Shown: positions 35,270-48,800 of the stretch, in pieces | Layout: the number at the start of each line of letters is the position of its first letter | Numbering within the stretch: the first letter of the stretch is position 1 | Assembly (NCBI GenBank): GCA_008973525.1 | Contig: WACJ01000181.1 | Coordinates: 186,001-250,000, forward strand | Source: Stenopsyche tienmushanensis | Lineage: Eukaryota; Arthropoda; Insecta; Trichoptera; Stenopsychidae | Direction of reading: 5' to 3' | DNA: 64,000 nt | Notes under the pieces: model-generated | Seen by the model: only the letters and a program-made list of their open reading frames with translations | Told to the model about the DNA's origin: nothing | The model's database searches: none | Program-made: the position numbers and the translations under genes

Positions 35270-36929
35270 TTTTTCATTAATTAGACCTACGCTTAAGACT
35301 ACCGTCTGTATGAGAATACTATTTCATTCTACAATTTTACATTGCGCAAGTAAGAATGATGCTGTTTCTGTTTACGTTGCGTTTAAATGATAAGACAGAA
35401 TGAGATAAGATCAATTTTTAATAATGACAATAAATCATTTTTAATGTTTCGTTGTTTTATAATTGATGTTAAAATTCGCGGAAATCATTGCAGCTTTCAA
35501 AATATTTGATTTATCATTTGACATAAAATGATGGGTATTATGGCGTATTTATTTTATTTTTCATGCGTGAAAATGAAAAAAAAAACTTCATTCATAGGAA
35601 AAAATTATAGATTTATCGCATGCATGATGTATATTATTATACAAAGATGAAGTTGAAGTTTTGAAAGTTTTTCAGCGTCCTTTTGATCCTTTAACTGATT
35701 TAATCGTCGACAATATCGAGCGCTTCATGCTCCAAGTAGCTTTCCGGTATGATTTCTGCAGCCGAACAACGCCGCAATTGTAACTACTGCAGCGATGAAG
35801 GTAACACAGGTTTAAAAAAACCCGATATGTTACAATGTAATATCTGTTATTTTTATTCTAAAAATTCTTACGATTGAGACATCAGTTTTGTAATTTTTGA
35901 GTAAAATCAGTATTGAAAAGATTAGAAGCATCATCATTTTTATTTAGTTTTAAGAATTATTTTAGCCGCGAGCTGCCACTGTCTAATTATAATACAATTA
36001 GTCTTATCTATTCTCATTAGTCTAAAAACACAACTACTTAAAAAAAAGTCAGATCTAATTAAAAGATTTGTATGGACATTTTACAAAATCCTATTCGACA
36101 TACAGAAGCCATAATGAATTAAGCACAAGCCCACAATATTTTCAATATCAAGACATATTTTTCGATTTATTCGCTTAGAATTTAATAGAAAAAGTTTTAT
36201 AATATCATTATTTATTTTCCCTGGTGGTGTGGACGCTAATAGTGCACAGTTAATATAAAACACTATTAATACTCATTTAATTTATAGCCCAATCTATAGT
36301 TCTGAGAAATGAATAAAAATAGATTATCTGTGAAAAAACGCTAATTCTGCAGGATCATAATTATACTTTTCATTCAGGCATTCACCTTATCATAGACTCC
36401 GTATTAAAGAGTTTTAACTTCAGTCTTTATACTTTAGAATGGTCAAACTACACTGTTATCGAATGGATAACTGAGGCCTTTTAGTATAAGCCATACAAAA
36501 CATTAGTGGCATGATTGATCGAATTCGAATAAAATAATTCGTCAAATTTTATTATAATAATCAGCTTTATAGTTTGCGGGTCGGTCTCGAACACTTCACA
36601 CCACTCACTCTCATTATAACGCGTAAAATGGATGCACTTTGCGGATCAGCCAAAAATTTTAAAGTGCCAATTTTAAAATGCACTTATCTGTAGTCGCAAA
36701 TAATTAACTACTTATTAATAATGGATGATAAATGCCGAGAAATGCCATTATTGATGAACCAAATCAAATTTAATGTGTGTTCCGCGCCACGGTTCATTTA
36801 ACATAATTAATAATTTAAACCCTTTGTGGTTGAGCTTTCAAAAAGTTGATCACTTTCAGCAAATGAAAAAGTCATAGTTTCGATGTAGTGCTTACAAAAT
36901 ATTATATATGGCACATGGCCATCCACAAC
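35270..36929. other. Gene-free 5' flank of gene D
   Basis: The part up to about 36290 matches the flank of copy C, but without the R1-like insertion and without the completed hairpin. The stretch around 36560-36640 (GGGTCGGTCTCGAACACTTC) matches 20145-20175 upstream of gene B. No gene is seen. Confidence 0.5.
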
Positions 36930-37145
36930 ATTTATTATAGTATCATCTTTTGTATGCCAGTATCACAGACCTCCGCCGCTTTTTGGGCTGTCTTCTGGAC
37001 TCTGGGGTGTAGTGACACATCCACGTTTCATCCCCCGTCATGATAAAGTCTAGAAAAGCTTTTCCCTCTTATGCAAAACGATCCAAAATCCGGTGCTTTG
37101 GATTGCTGCCAAAGTTCATCAGAAATTACTGAGGATCTCCCACTC
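36930..37145 (-). pseudogene. Mariner-like transposase fragment
   Basis: Read on the minus strand, frames around 36980-37090 give LDFIMTGDE-like and NVDVSLHPRVQK text corresponding to the FIMTGDETWxHHYTPES block of mariner-type transposases, with RSSVISDEL to its left. Heavily decayed. A piece of the same family is on the plus strand at 62936-63200. Confidence 0.5.
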
Positions 37146-37158
37146 CTTGCCTCGTGAG

Positions 37159-37746
37159 TAGGGGATCCAATCCCGGGATCCCGGACAGTTTTAGGTGCTC
37201 ATGAATCCCGGGATTAGTAAACATAGTCCCGAAAAAATCGGGATTGTAATTTTTGTCTAACAGAAATCGTACACCTCACCAGCACGATGAAGGCTACTAA
37301 ATTGAGACATTCCCGCCGAATTCTGAACGCTTGGAAACAATGGCGTAACTACTAATTGGCGGACTTGGGCGACGCCCAGGGGCAGTAATTGTCTAATCCA
37401 TGTATGCATATTATACAGTGCATATATGTTTTTCAAATTGTTATATAAACCTTTCCCTACCGGTGATGTATTTACTACACCTCGACTCTAATAATGGGAA
37501 TATCGATATGAAATATAATAGATACGGGATTCAGAATTTTTGTATTGCTCCGTAATATAATTACGAACCACATCAAAGTATTAAAGTATATAAGTATTTA
37601 TCTGCAGCGACGGAAATAAATAATTTGTCGGGAAATCGGAAATATTGCGATTTTCAGTCCGTGTCTCAGCAGAAAGGAATTTTATCAGTCAAAATTTCAA
37701 TCCCGAAATCCTGGGATTGTAATTTTGGCTCGGGATTGGAATCCCT
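37159..37746. mobile_element. hAT-like element, copy 2 (inverted)
   Basis: Inverted relative to copy 1 (20469-21053). It begins TAGGGGATCCAATCCCGGG and ends CTCGGGATTGGAATCCCT, so both terminal repeats survive. The ORF MSGNRKYCDFQSVSQQKG (37625 onward) corresponds to the ORF of copy 1. No convincing target duplication is seen. Confidence 0.6.
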
Positions 37747-38409
37747 CAATCAAAGTCAAAAAATGCACAGACGGGAGGTGGTAAGAGCGTGCGACGACCT
37801 CTCCATCGGAAGAATTTACTGTCAATAAACAAAATCGCCAAACAAACTAGTCATTAGGATTTTCCTTACACGCCAAGCGCGCCAATTTCTAAAGACCTTA
37901 CTTTCTAGATGTCGAATAGGATCCAAAAAGCACACGATCTTACATTTAGAATAAAATATAACTTGAAAAGGAACTTGCATGCAAATATAGAACAGCGAGT
38001 TGTCATAAAATACCTATCCTACTCAGGCCATGATTTGGGCGACAGTTCTCGTTGAAGGATTCATAAATTGGATACGTTAACATGTTTATTGCAGTCTTTA
38101 GACATTCCAACAAGATATAAACCCTGTAAAAATGTTAATACAAATATAATATTTACTAAAAATTCAATTTTTTATTAAGTATCGCCCACTTTTGAAATTC
38201 CATTGATTTTTTGTAGCAATTTTAATATTTATAATTTTATGTGGCTATTTGTGCGCTTGATATTGTCGAGTCTTGTTCATTAACCCATAAATTATTTCCA
38301 CATTGAAGGAAATAAAATGCAATGGATTGTGTCTGTTGTTTGACCCCCCGTCATGGAGATAGTCTGCAAGTGCTTGAAAACAGTGCAAATAACACTTTAT
38401 TTTATGATG

Positions 38410-38620
38410 AGTCGAAATTGAAATAGAATAGTCTTTACTTATTAACGATAGCGATAAACTGACAGGAATTTAAAAAAGAAACAGCTTTTCAATGTCTAAT
38501 CGCGTTATATATAGCGTTTGGTCGCTCATTTTTGTTGCATTCGGTGTGTGGTATGCGGTACCCATCCTATTGGATAACACCCATCCTATTCATTCTGTCG
38601 ATGAGTTTTAAATGTTATCA
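38410..38620. repeat. Dispersed repeat, inverted match to 8150-8400
   Basis: It contains CGCTCATTTTTGTTGCATTC and GCGGTACCCATCCTAT, the reverse of sequence inside the TIR element at 7978-8681. Termini are not visible here. Confidence 0.5.
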
Positions 38621-39009
38621 ATGAATTCCAAGTCTTTGTGATGATTCTTAGATTGTTTTCCACGGATCTGACTTGATTAAGAATATTAGTGCATCGTTAT
38701 CAAAATTCGAAGGTTCTCTCGTTCTCACATTATCCTTTTAATTTTTTTTTTAATTTTTAATTTTTGGGACCAATATTAACATCTGCGTACTGTTACCACT
38801 TTACCATAAACATCTCTAAGTGTTTTATTAGTTTTTGTGGCATTCCAATCCAAATTTGTGTGACAATAGTTGACGAACAAAATTGATAAATTGCCAGATT
38901 TTCAATATGAGTTTCATATGCAATCTATGCAAATTAAATACAGCATTTAATTTGATCATGATATAATAAAGTTGAATAAAATCAAGCCTAGTATTTGCTT
39001 ATTTGTCCA

Positions 39010-39490
39010 TTGAAAACTATTACAAGTTCAAAATATACGTAAGCACAAACAAAATAATTAAAAATGTCTCCGTCTATATAACAAGTCTTTGAATTACGAG
39101 ACTATTCTATTTGTGGCCCTTGAAACATTCATATCAAGCACACAAATATGCTACTGAAATGGCATAAATATTTGTTGGAATCCAAAGTTAAAAGTAAATT
39201 ATTCATAAATTTTAAGTACACTCGCAGATAACGGATATCATTCTGCAAATATGCTATATCAACGCTATCAAAATAACAACAATATTTCTGAAAAATTGCA
39301 TTCCGGTGCCCATTTAAGTTTCAATTATTTAATAATTGCATTAATTGTTCTATGCTTCATCTTGAACCTCATTTGTCTTAAGTAAACGTACATTTCATTA
39401 TCAGAAATCAGCTTTTTGTCGCATTTACAATCATTTTTAAAGTGAATTTCTAACTAAATTAAATATAAAATGATTTCAACGTTTTTGTAC
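39010..39490. repeat. Duplicated 5'-flank block of gene D
   Basis: Third copy of the block at 21150-21520 (ATATCAACGCTATCAAAATA, CTTCATCTTGAACCTCATTT), placed 3.7-4.2 kb upstream of gene D. It marks the right edge of the youngest unit. Confidence 0.7.
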
Positions 39491-40477
39491 AAATATTAGC
39501 TATAATTTTCTGCAGGAATGCTTTAATATTTTTTAAATTTGTCACTCAAAAAATCATGATGCGGTATTATCAAATAATCTGCAGTATCTAAATAATTGAT
39601 GGATTACTATTTTTATCTTCATATATTAGAATCAAAGCGTTCTGTGATTATATTTCAATTGATGCGCAGGTCATATGTGCAACGTTTTCATAAAATGCAT
39701 CTCCACGGCAAGACCTTTCAGTTATATTATTTTTGTATAAATGTTATAAACCATCTGTTATAAAATAACAATAACAATAAAATTTTGAATGTCTAACGTG
39801 AAAAATAATTAAACCGATATCTCTTATACTGTTTGTGTCATTCATTTTTAAAATAAGATAATTTCCCTGCCGCACCCTGTGTTTCCAATTAATCCGAGAG
39901 ACTAATAGTAGATGAGATATCCTCATGATACGTATTCTAATTTAATATTCCTCAATTGAATCGTTATGTTGATTATACAATGTATTTTTTATACCGACAC
40001 AAATATGCAAGCGGAGTAAATATCTTAGGGGAGCATTTGGAATCTGTGATGAAATATTAAATTTTAGATCATAATTTACAAAATAATTCCATTTATTAAT
40101 CTAATTACATAATATGAGTATAAAATATTCATCAATAAAAATTTTGCTTTGTATAATTCTGAATACAAAAATTATGTATTTTTAATCTACATTTTCTATA
40201 TACAAAAGCACACTGCCTTCACATTAATAATGAATACTTGTAACTCAATACGTTAAAAATATGGACGTTATAACGAGCATCATTAGATTTATATTAAATT
40301 TATAAGGCTTGTATATTAAATGCTAGTTATGTCGTCGTTTGAAAATTCCTAAGAATCATTTTGTCATATAATACTGCTCTATAATGATAATTTGATTTCA
40401 AATTTTAATATTTTGATGATCATTTTTCATACATTCAGATTCAGTTTTATATAAACCGTAACAGCAGTGTGTAGAAT
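39491..40477. other. Gene-free stretch downstream of gene E
   Basis: AT-rich; no exon, transposon protein or structured repeat recognised. Confidence 0.45.
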
Positions 40478-43400
40478 TTATTTTAAATTCCCATCAGCAT
40501 TCACAGTCACTGCCGTATATACGATTAATTCTTCCTCGACTTCTTTTTCATTTTGTTCTGCAATAGATTTTATAACATTTTAGTCCAATAAGATTAAATA
40601 ACAATAGGCATATGAATAAATGTATATTTACAACCTTCCAATTTATCCCACGGTTGCTTTTCTGCTTTACCGAAGATCAAAAATATTAAATTGCTAAAGA
40701 AATACACCGCTGCCGCTATGAAAAAGAGGATTCTCCAACGTGTGATATCAGTCTAAATACAAATATTACAAGGGATTAATACATTTGTAATTAAAAGTGT
40801 ATCTAATTTCATAGATGGCATTAAACACTAACTGGATCTTCTTTCAATATCCATCCAGCGGTCATGGGTGCGAATGTTCCTATTCCAGCGGCCAAACAAT
40901 TTGCTATACTCACCAATACTCCTGCATAATTAGGAGATAAATCTATATGATTCATCTGGAATTTTTAAAATTAATTTGATTTTAATTAGTAATTTCAATA
41001 AAGTACTCATTTTACAAGCATATGGCAATAAATTGGCATATAAATATTTTAATTATATTACCAAAAATCCTGTTGTATTTGTTGAATCAAGGGCTACAAT
41101 ACATATTATATTAATAATAGCTAGACTAGATCTTCCGGGTGGTATGTACGTCAATATAATCATTCCTGTTGCTGGTCCCCATGTTCCTAAAATAAGATAT
41201 TATTATTTCAATGACCAACAATTTAAACGTGCCTATATTTTATTGAATTTATTGATCATTTAAACCGTAATACATTTATATTTTCTCACCGATTGTATTA
41301 GCAGCCTTTCTAACAAATCTAACGCTAAACTTCTTTGAGTTAATTAGGAAATCAGCCGTAAAACTGGTGCATACGGAACATATCCATGCGATTACATACG
41401 GTAGAGCGCTCATTATTCCTGACTAAAAATATAGTTATGCATTTTAAAACGTGTATTTTAACAAATGTATACAAATAGTTTAAATATAAATTTTACCTGT
41501 GCAACATTAAGCTTCAAAATATTAGAAAGAAAGCTCGGCGTTTCAGTCATCATTACAAAAAATCCCCAGACGGCACCAATATGCGCTATTAAAACTGCAT
41601 AAATAGGAATTGAAGTCAATATTTTACTCCAAGGCAGTTTTAATACCTGAAAATATCTATACAAAATCGAATGAGGTGACACATATTATATGCAAATCAT
41701 CGTCGATAAAAAATGAACATGTGCAATTAACCTTTTTATGGGCATTCTGCCCTAACGATGTTTCAATGAACGTCCTTTCCGTATGAGAAATCGTTTTATG
41801 TTCAGCAGGTGAATTAGCACCAAAAAATAGCCACAGCAATCCACCCAAGATGCAAATGATCCCAATTAAATAAAATACCATAGGCCAACCGTACGACGTG
41901 TTCGATATAAAACCAGCTGCGGACATGGCAGTTATTGTTCCTAAATTACATCCTGAAAACCTTTATTTATGAATATTTTATTATTTACATGTACATATAC
42001 TTATAATGTTATAGTATACCTGAATATACAAAATTTACTAATCGATTTCGTTCATTGAACGGTGCCCATTTCCCCAATAACGAATAAACTGACGGAATAA
42101 CGAAACCTTGACAAAATCCTTGTATTCCTCGAAGAACACATACGGCTTTCCATCCTCCCTAAATTGGAATACGTTACAATAAATACAATAAAATCAACGC
42201 AAATCATAACAATTTTACTTTAACTTACAATTCTTATTACAAACGGAATGAAAAACGATATGACGCCGTTCGTCAAAATAGAAAATGCCAAGAAATATTT
42301 TCCTCCGTATATCGTAGAAAAATGTCCGGCAGGAATTTGTATAAATAAATATCCCCAATAAAAGGATGCCATAAAATAATCTTGGATTTCCTTATCCCAA
42401 TCGTATGTCTAAAATTGGAAAAAACGATTAAATATAGGGCTTTTATTAAACGATGCTCGTATAGGAATGTTTTTCATACAACCTCTATATCAGGAACAGT
42501 TGAATTTTGGTTGGTCATTGCTATAACGGCAACGCTTGCACTCGTTCTTACAATATATGCAACGCACATGCAAACAAACATCATGGCAGCTTGTTGGTAT
42601 CGAGCTTTCCAAAGACCTTAAAAATTAAGTAATTTTATGAATTATAATATTAAAATATGTTTCTATTTTGATTTTTTGACTGGGATAAATCGGTTTTTGG
42701 CCTGGAAAAAGTACAAATTATTATATATTCATCTAATCTTCCTGTATTCAGCGTACAGTATTTATTTAAATTAACTTTATTATATCAAAAACGTTTTTAT
42801 AATGCTCATAAACAGTTCCCTGGTGTGTCACCAAAGAAATATAGTTGCTTTAGATTAAGCCAATCAAAACAATAACTTTGGGAATCATTTGCATTACATT
42901 ATTATTGATTAGATATGCTTATTACTTTATTAAAATATGTTTATAAAACTAAAAAGTATTTATTTATATTGTAGAAAATTATTTTGTTATAATAGATGAA
43001 TATTCTATGTGTACAGCAAAATAATTTAATTATATTTTGTGCTACATTCTAATGAAATCCAATTAAACAGTCCCCAGGCAACAGCAAATTGGCAAAACCC
43101 TGGCAAATTTGTTTGTTGTAAGTTTCTTTCATTAAAATAAGACTGGTTCTATAATATAAGACTTAAAGTGCTTAAATGTTCTTACAATTTTTATGTTTTA
43201 TTTTTATAGGGATATTACATTATGATTTTAGAGCTAGAAATTGAGTTTAAGTGGAATAACATTTAAAAAAACTTAATTTTTGTTACTAAAACCGCATTTT
43301 TCATTTAAATACACAATCCCCTGACATAGACAACAGTCTTCTGTGTCGAGTTTATTTTTATGTTATTTATTTTATAAGGCAATAGAAATATTTTTGGTTT

Positions 43401-44231
43401 ATCTATGTTTTTTTTTTATTATTAACCAGGTAGATATATATTGTTTTAATAAGATTTGATCAATACATAAACAAAAAAGTGACCTGAATAACTTTCTTAG
43501 GATGACTTGTCCAGTTTACTGAAAAATGCTTAAATAAAAATGAATGTTTGTTTGTTTGTTTGGTATGCATATCTATACCATTCATCCATTTGCAATAAAA
43601 CTTTGGTTAACTATTATATGCATACCTGTTAAGAATATAGAATTAATACAATAATTGTATGTGTACGTAATTTTGATTGCGAGACGTTTCGCGTATGCAT
43701 CTTGCTGTAATTGTATATGCATATTAATCATCAAAGTTGTAACTAGGTAGCGCGTGAATCTAACCACCAAACGTTGTCGTTTTGTTTTTTTAAATCCAAT
43801 TTAAATCAATTTAATAACATTTAATTATAAATCAACCAAACCACAAGTGATTGCTCGATTTTTCTAAATATCGCACAGAATAACAAAAATCATCAGCGGC
43901 TCAATGCATATACAACGTTAGCAGCTAAATACAATGACGTCAATACCATCAAGTATTGCATATAAATTATTTGCAAGGATAATTCAAACGGGGATAACAT
44001 ATGTTAAACTACACGATAAAAAGAGCATGAAATAAAAAAATATTTCAAGCAATTTAGTCTATAATTAGTCCCTAATTTAGATATATTACATGTGACATTT
44101 CTTTAAAATTTAAATTTGTTATTCAAAATAACGTTTAAATTAATAAAAATCAAATATTTAGACATAACGATATAATTTACATTACCCGAACACTTTGAGC
44201 TTTCGCTCGATCCACCCTCGGAATTCTTCAT
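40478..44231 (-). CDS. SLC17-family MFS transporter, gene E, complete
   Basis: Complete 11-exon gene of 483 residues: complement of 44186..44231, 42480..42616, 42229..42408, 42020..42158, 41732..41952, 41497..41646, 41290..41422, 41062..41186, 40833..40955, 40635..40752, 40478..40557. It starts MKNSEGGSSESSKCSG and ends TAVTVNADGNLK. TM1 has AYIVRTSASVAV. Exon 3 has DWDKEIQDYFMASFYWGYLF and IQIPAGHF. TM4 keeps Arg131 (LRGIQG) but has Tyr146 where the family has His (PSVYSLLGKW). The SPAEHKTIS loop and NHIDLSPNYAG helix are normal. Intron 1 is long (about 1.57 kb) and AT-rich. The 3' end of exon 2 could be three bases shorter (gttgta instead of gtatga) without changing frame. Substrate unknown. 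Confidence 0.88.
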
Positions 44232-45811
44232 TTTGATTCACATAGACTTTAATTTTGCCAAATGTCTTATCACTTCGCAGAGTGCTTTTCTATTCAACCG
44301 TTAAATTTTGTCGTTAAGGTACAAAAAAAGTTATTTGCTAGCCCGTTGTTAACTATAAGCATAGATAAATCTATCTGCAAACAATTTTTGAGTATTAATT
44401 TCGTATGCGTTATCTTTTAATGCTATCTAATTATAGTAAATCATTTCGAATGGTGTTTTTCCACATTTGTCCCATATTGTAAAAATGTGTAGGACGCGAT
44501 GAAAATAAATTACAACAAAATAACAATCGGTCAATAGTCTAGCTACTAGTGATTTAGTCGTTGAGATGCATTTTGTTTATATAATTGAGAGCGTTTATCT
44601 ATTTTGAACAAATATTTAAATGAAAATAGAGCTTATCTAATTATGTTATGCAAACGCTTAAAGAAGTCCTCGTGGATATATTAATGTTATGCTAATTGAA
44701 ATGATAAAAGACTGATTTATGTAAGACATATTAATAATTGTGTCGTTAATTAAAAAGATCCCTTTTTCATCAATTTTATAGAATGATCAAAAAGTTTGAG
44801 AAGCTAAATTTTCATTTTATAATTATCTATTATCGCTATAGATTTATTATGTTATTTATGTATATCGAATGTAATCAAGTGTCTGAAAATATAATATATG
44901 ATTTTAAAACCAATATATTAGAATTTTGTTTACATTTCAAAGGTATTTCATTTTGAAAATGGGTTCTATCGTGTATTTAGTATTCTTTATATTTATATTT
45001 TTTGAGGCAAATTTGGTTTAAATATTGAAATATTCTATATAAGTAACTACTTTATTGTATGTCCTTTGTGCTATAAATTATTTCATTAAATAACCTTTTT
45101 ATTAATTCGCTTAAACACGTCTCGGCATTGTCCATTTAAATCTGAAATGCCTCCAAATTCTAAATAATATCTTTTAATTTGAGCCATATTTTATCTTCGG
45201 GAAGTGCATTTGATATTCTTCTTTCATGCAGTGTTCTTGAGATGCAATTTAATTATAAATATAAATTAAGTGCATTTAAATTAGCATTTTGGCTTGTATT
45301 TTCTTAACGCGACTGATAAAGGTTTATTTGCGTTTATTGTTATTTTGAAAGGCACTTCCAGCGCTATAAATACTGTTCAATGTCAGTAACGGTAGAATTA
45401 AATCCTTATCATTTTGTGACATTTTAACGCAGTAAATAAATCAAAATACATAATCCCGACGAACGTACGAATGAATCATCTCGCAATGAAAGAAAGCAAT
45501 TTTATCGTAAAATATATTTTCTTAAAATTATGGAAAAATATCATTAACACAATATATTATCACAATATATTTAATACTTAATTTAATTTTTATTTGAGTC
45601 AACTAACGCCAGATCTTTTTGTTGAACATCATCATAACGTCTACGTGCATTCCATTTGCTTCCTCAACGATAGATTTTAATTTACAGTCTCAACTAAATT
45701 CGAGTATTTTTACCATTGCACATTTATATTATTAATTTAAATACCTTACAAATTTGCATAATACTAAATTACTAAAATATTAAAGCTCTCTTTTTAAATA
45801 TAAATTACAAG
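44232..45811. other. Intergenic region between E and F, promoter side of E
   Basis: About 1.6 kb of AT-rich sequence with no gene or transposon signal. It must hold the promoter of E, but I see no element I can defend. Confidence 0.45.
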
Positions 45812-48800
45812 TTATTTATTATTGAGTATCATAGATTCTTTTTCTTCTAAAGCTGTTTTTCCACTTTTGCCGACTTTCATTTCTGAAAAATATTTAATAA
45901 TGTGTATAAAGTAATAATGATATATTATGATTTGGATCCTTTTTTTATAAATATATACATACCGACATCGCCAAAAACATTTGGCTCATTCCACGGTTGC
46001 TTTTTGCTCGTTCCAAATATAATGAAGAAGAGATTTGTAAAGAAATATATGGAGGCGGTTAATAAAAATGCTATCCTCCATCGTACAGGATCATTCTAAA
46101 AATTAAATCATTTTATAATACACAATATAAATTCAATTCATTTTATTTCAATAAAACTTACGGCGTTATCTCCAAGAATTTGTCCTACGGTAATCGGTGC
46201 TAGAAATGCTATCGCGTTAGCAACACAGTTCGTTATTCCCATCAGAGTGCCAGCAAAGTTTGGAGATAAATCAATGTGATTCATCTATAATCGTACATCA
46301 ATAAATATGAATATATAAGAAATTAACGATTAATTTGTCGGTTAGCAGAATTTCATTTCAAATTAATTAAACAACATGATTTGCATACATCACATGATTC
46401 ACTCTATACAAAACTTGTTTTGAATAGGTTTGTTATTCAATTGATTAAGCACTGATGAATCTCGTTTTTTCTTATTATTATTAATGATACAAAAAAGATG
46501 TAGCCGATGAAAATCCAAGTGGATTGAGGTCATATAATGAACTGACTAGAAAGTTTTTTATATTGATTCGATAGCAATATTTTTGTTAAATTATTGAATC
46601 AATAAATTTTTAAACATATGCATTACCATATATCCCATATTCATTCCAGAGCACGATCCAACGGTGATGATTAAAAGTCCCACCGCATAATATTCATGAC
46701 CGGGAGGAATATATCCCAAAGCGACTAAACTGATAGCCGGCACCCATGAACCTTTAATAATATAAAACACATTCAATACATTCTATAAACAATAAAAACA
46801 AATTATATATTGATTATTAAATATTTACCAATTGTATTGAAAAGCTTTCTACATATGGTCGTGGATAATATCTTTGAATTCACTAGATAATCCGATACGA
46901 AACTCATGATGATGCTTCCGAGCCACATAGCCGTATACGGTAAAGCTGATAATAAGCCGCTCTACATTTAAAAAATGCTTCATTTAATTGATATTACACA
47001 TTTAAAATACAATTATGCTTGCATAATATATTAATGGTATACATACACTTTTCATATCAATCCCTAGGGCATGTTTCAAATAGCTGGGTGTCTCCGTTAA
47101 AAGAGTTAAAAATCCCCAATTTATTCCGATGTGTGTTACTGCTATTGCTAACAGTGGCATTGATGTGAAAATTGATTTCCATGGAGTTTTTAACGCCTGA
47201 AAAATTTAGCACTCAATATAAATAATTTATTATGAAGGTTTTACTCTAATATAGGGCCTTGCAATAAGGACGCTCGATGTTTAAATGTATATAAAACAAG
47301 TTGTGTGTGAGATATCTATTTAATTTTTTCTTCATTTAAAAGAATATATTATGGCATTAAGTTTGGAATATAGCATCGTTCAAATGTCCGCCGCGGCTTT
47401 GCTTGATGGCACGCATTCGGGAGGTCCAATTTTCGATGGCTTTGTCGCATAAATCTGGCTGAATTGACATTAACTATTTGCGGTTTATATGCACAGATTT
47501 GCAATTTAAAATAGAATTAAAAGAAGAAGTCTAAATGCGTTAAATCACACGATATCGGTGATTCGCGAGAGAAACATGTCCTCAAATCGCTCGTGCAGAA
47601 TGTCCATTGTGGCACGTAACGCCATCCTATTGGGAATCACATATCATCCCAAATCCGACAATTTTGCTTCTGAATCAGTTGAATTTAAGTCGCATTTAGG
47701 TCAAGTTCTTATGAACGACTAAAAATTGACTGCCTCAGGTTTTCCCGTACACTCTCATGCACAGCAGCGATGTATTCAGCAGACCTTGCGTTTCGGTAAT
47801 ATACGGATATTAACTGGTTATTTATCGAACCGGTTAGCTCAAATTTTTCCACCAAACGTCTAATAGTCGACTCGACTAGCATGGTTAAGGTGAGGAACAT
47901 TTCTCGAATAGAGTACTTATTTTTAAAATAAAATTTGATAACTTACACACATTTTTCAACGCTATAATCTTTCATGGTAATTTGCCATAAATTACTAAAT
48001 AATTCACAATAAATTTGATAGATATTGCTTTAACAATATGGTCGCTATAGTCTAACATATTTTGAGCGTCTTTATTGAAAGACCTTGTAGATAACATTTT
48101 TATATAGTATATTTATAGTGGAAGATATAAATGTGTTTATCATAGAACGTCATAGCATGCAAATAAATAGAGAAAAACGTCTTCCATTGTTGATTCTTAT
48201 CAAGATCATAGCGAATTTTACTAGTGATTATGTCAACACTTTGTATTTATTCATAATCCCAAGTAAAATAACTACTGCACTACACGAAACTATTATGCTA
48301 ATTGAGTCATTGCCTACCTTTTTAGCTTCTGTACTAGCCAAAGATGATTCGATGTAGTATTTTTCCTCGAGGGAAATGGAACGATGAGTTGCCGGTGTAT
48401 TTGCACCCAACCATCCCCAAAGGATTCCTGTTAATATGCCTAAAGTGCCAATGACATAGAAGATGCACGGCCATCCTATAGAAGTTGATGCCAAAAGACT
48501 AGATAGTGGTAAAGCTACAATCGTTCCAATTGATGTGCCTGAAGCGAAGATATACTCATATAATTGACTTCTGAATAAATTATCTTATGACCAATGATCG
48601 TATTGAAAAATACCTGTAAACATGAAATTGCCCAATCTACTCCTTTCGCTATTCGGTATCCATTTACTAGTAAATGTATGAATGCAAGGAAACAGTGAGG
48701 ATTGCGCCAACCCTTGGAGTACCCTCAATGCATAGAGAAGTTTCCATCCTCCCTATATAAAATATATATATATAAATCAATCATTTAAATACAAATAATG

